Positions 12,752-13,844 of a DNA stretch of 13,844 bases are shown in pieces. Each line of letters starts with the position of its first letter. Position 1 is the first letter of the stretch. The stretch covers positions 1 to 13,844 of the forward strand of contig JAZQZL010000035.1 in the NCBI GenBank assembly GCA_045634005.1, read 5' to 3'. The notes beneath the pieces were generated by a model. That model ran no database searches, was not told the origin of the DNA, and saw nothing but the letters and a program-made list of their open reading frames with translations. The stretch is from Flemingiibacterium sp045634005. GTDB lineage: Bacteria > Bacillota > Clostridia > Oscillospirales > CAG-272. Position numbers and translations under genes: made by a program.

Positions 12752-13798
12752 ATGGCAGTAGTAACAATAATCGGCGCGGGAATGATGGGCTCGGCGCTCG
12801 TATTTCCGGCACGCGAAAACGGCAACGAGGTGCGCCTTGTCGGCACTCCGCTCGACCGCGATATAATTACCGTCTGCCGTGAGGTGGGCAAGCACCCAAA
12901 GCTTCCGCTGCCCTTCCCGAGCGGCGTGAAATACTATCAGATCGAAGAAATGAACGAGGCGATAAACGGCGCTGATATGATAATCGGCGGCGTATCAAGC
13001 TTTGGCGTCGACTGGTTCGGCGACGTCGTTCTGCCCGCTATTCCCGAGGAAATACCCGTCCTCACCGTCACCAAGGGACTTTACGACCTGCCCGACGGCA
13101 CGCTTCTCTGCTACCCCGAATTATGGCGCGAACGCCTTGCCGAAAAGGGTTTAAAGCGCAATCTTAACGCTATCGGTGGCCCTTGCACGAGCTATGAGCT
13201 CGTCGTACACGACCAGACCGAGGTCACCTTCTGCGGCAACGATATGAAAACGCTCGAATTTTTAAGGAGCGTTATGACAACCGATTACTATCACGTCAGC
13301 CTTTCGACAAACGTCGTTGGCATCGAGAGCGCAGTTGCACTCAAGAACGGATACGCGCTTGGAATAGCGCTCACCATCGGTCTTAATCAGCGTGAGTTCG
13401 GCATCGACAGCGAGCTTCACTACAACTCGCAGGCAGGTGTTTACTATCAGTGCGTACGCGAGATGAAGAAGCTTCTCGACATCCGATCGCCGGGCGATTT
13501 TGAGGTTCTCGCAGTAGGTCTTGGCGACCTTTACGTCACCGTCTACGGCGGCAGAACGCGCCTTATCGGTATACTCCTCGGTCGCGGTCTTAACATCGAC
13601 GAGGCGAAGGCGGAGCTTAACGGCGTAACGCTCGAATCGCTCGTTGTAGCCGAGCGTGTGGCGCGCGCTGTACGCACGCTTTCAAAGGCAGGCAAGCTCG
13701 ACGAGCGCGATTTCCCGCTTCTCTTGCACGTTGACTCCATCCTCACCGAGAAAAAGCCTGCGGACCTTCCGTGGGAAGCATTTACATATCAGAAATAA
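12752..13798 (+). CDS. GpsA-like NAD(P)-dependent glycerol-3-phosphate dehydrogenase family protein
   Basis: Cytosolic dehydrogenase, 348 residues, of the fold used by GpsA to interconvert dihydroxyacetone phosphate and sn-glycerol 3-phosphate. GGAG (12741-12744) lies 7 bases before the ATG. The Rossmann motif is IIGAGMMGSAL (6-16). TVTKGL (105-110) carries the cofactor-side Lys. ALKN (196-199) carries the likely catalytic Lys198. GLGDLYVTVYGGRTR (256-270) matches the substrate-binding GLGDL..T...R region. Deviations from standard GpsA are GAGMMG for GAG(S/A)WG, GGPCTSYEL for the GPSFA-type motif, and VYGGRTR for TCxSxxSRN. With a dedicated DeoR-family regulator next door, it may be a catabolic paralogue acting on another sugar or polyol phosphate and not the lipid-biosynthetic enzyme. 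Family secure, substrate open. Confidence 0.85.
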   Translation: MAVVTIIGAGMMGSALVFPARENGNEVRLVGTPLDRDIITVCREVGKHPKLPLPFPSGVKYYQIEEMNEAINGADMIIGGVSSFGVDWFGDVVLPAIPEEIPVLTVTKGLYDLPDGTLLCYPELWRERLAEKGLKRNLNAIGGPCTSYELVVHDQTEVTFCGNDMKTLEFLRSVMTTDYYHVSLSTNVVGIESAVALKNGYALGIALTIGLNQREFGIDSELHYNSQAGVYYQCVREMKKLLDIRSPGDFEVLAVGLGDLYVTVYGGRTRLIGILLGRGLNIDEAKAELNGVTLESLVVAERVARAVRTLSKAGKLDERDFPLLLHVDSILTEKKPADLPWEAFTYQK

Positions 13799-13806
13799 TG
13801 CAAAAT

Positions 13807-13833
13807 CACCGCCGGACGGCGGGGGGTTTTTTT
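13807..13833 (+). terminator. Rho-independent terminator of the GpsA-like gene
   Basis: A GC-rich stem CCGCC (13809-13813) with GGCGG (13818-13822) around a GGAC loop, then a G run and seven T (13827-13833), 8 bases after the stop codon. It makes the dehydrogenase a single-gene transcript. Confidence 0.85.
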
Positions 13834-13844
13834 ATGTTTTTTTA

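Overview
The window looks like a chromosomal segment of an anaerobic, gut-type Firmicute of the class Clostridia (Oscillospiraceae-like). The basis is a PPi-linked pyruvate, phosphate dikinase, AGGAG-type ribosome binding sites, near-consensus sigma-A promoters with 17-bp spacers, a Gram-positive LexA box, a lipoprotein-type binding protein, and moderately high GC with codon use like that of uncultured gut Clostridia. No RNA genes, insertion sequences, integrases or CRISPR arrays were seen, and no stretch longer than about 250 bases lacks a gene.

Layout. 1-2103: 3' four-fifths of ppdK, closed by two tandem terminators. 2258-8681: a complete five-gene peptide ABC transporter operon (oppB, oppC, oppD, oppF, then the lipoprotein binding-protein gene), with its own promoter at the start and a palindromic terminator at the end. 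8690-10477: a promoter, a nickel-dependent lactate-racemase-family enzyme (larA) and a small GNAT acetyltransferase, ending in a terminator shared with the convergent gene. 11785-10476 (minus): a Y-family DNA polymerase with a consensus promoter and a LexA-type SOS box. 12561-11842 (minus): a DeoR-family regulator, divergent from a GpsA-like dehydrogenase at 12752-13798. These two share a 190-bp control region with overlapping promoters and phased repeats.

The most unusual part is the opp operon. The binding protein appears to be a circularly permuted OppA. Directly after the lipoprotein signal it carries the segment that normally forms the C-terminal third of OppA. The segment that normally forms the N-terminal two-thirds follows, and the gene ends at what would be an internal loop. 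In the same operon, OppC is about 170 residues longer than usual. The extra sequence lies in the extracytoplasmic loop after the first membrane helix and resembles a parvulin/PpiC-type prolyl isomerase domain. Whether the two oddities are functionally linked is unknown.

The genes otherwise suggest an anaerobe that imports peptides, runs PPi-linked glycolysis, interconverts 2-hydroxy-acid stereoisomers, and has a DeoR-controlled sugar-phosphate or polyol-phosphate dehydrogenase. All calls come from reading the sequence and recalled family motifs; no database search was run.
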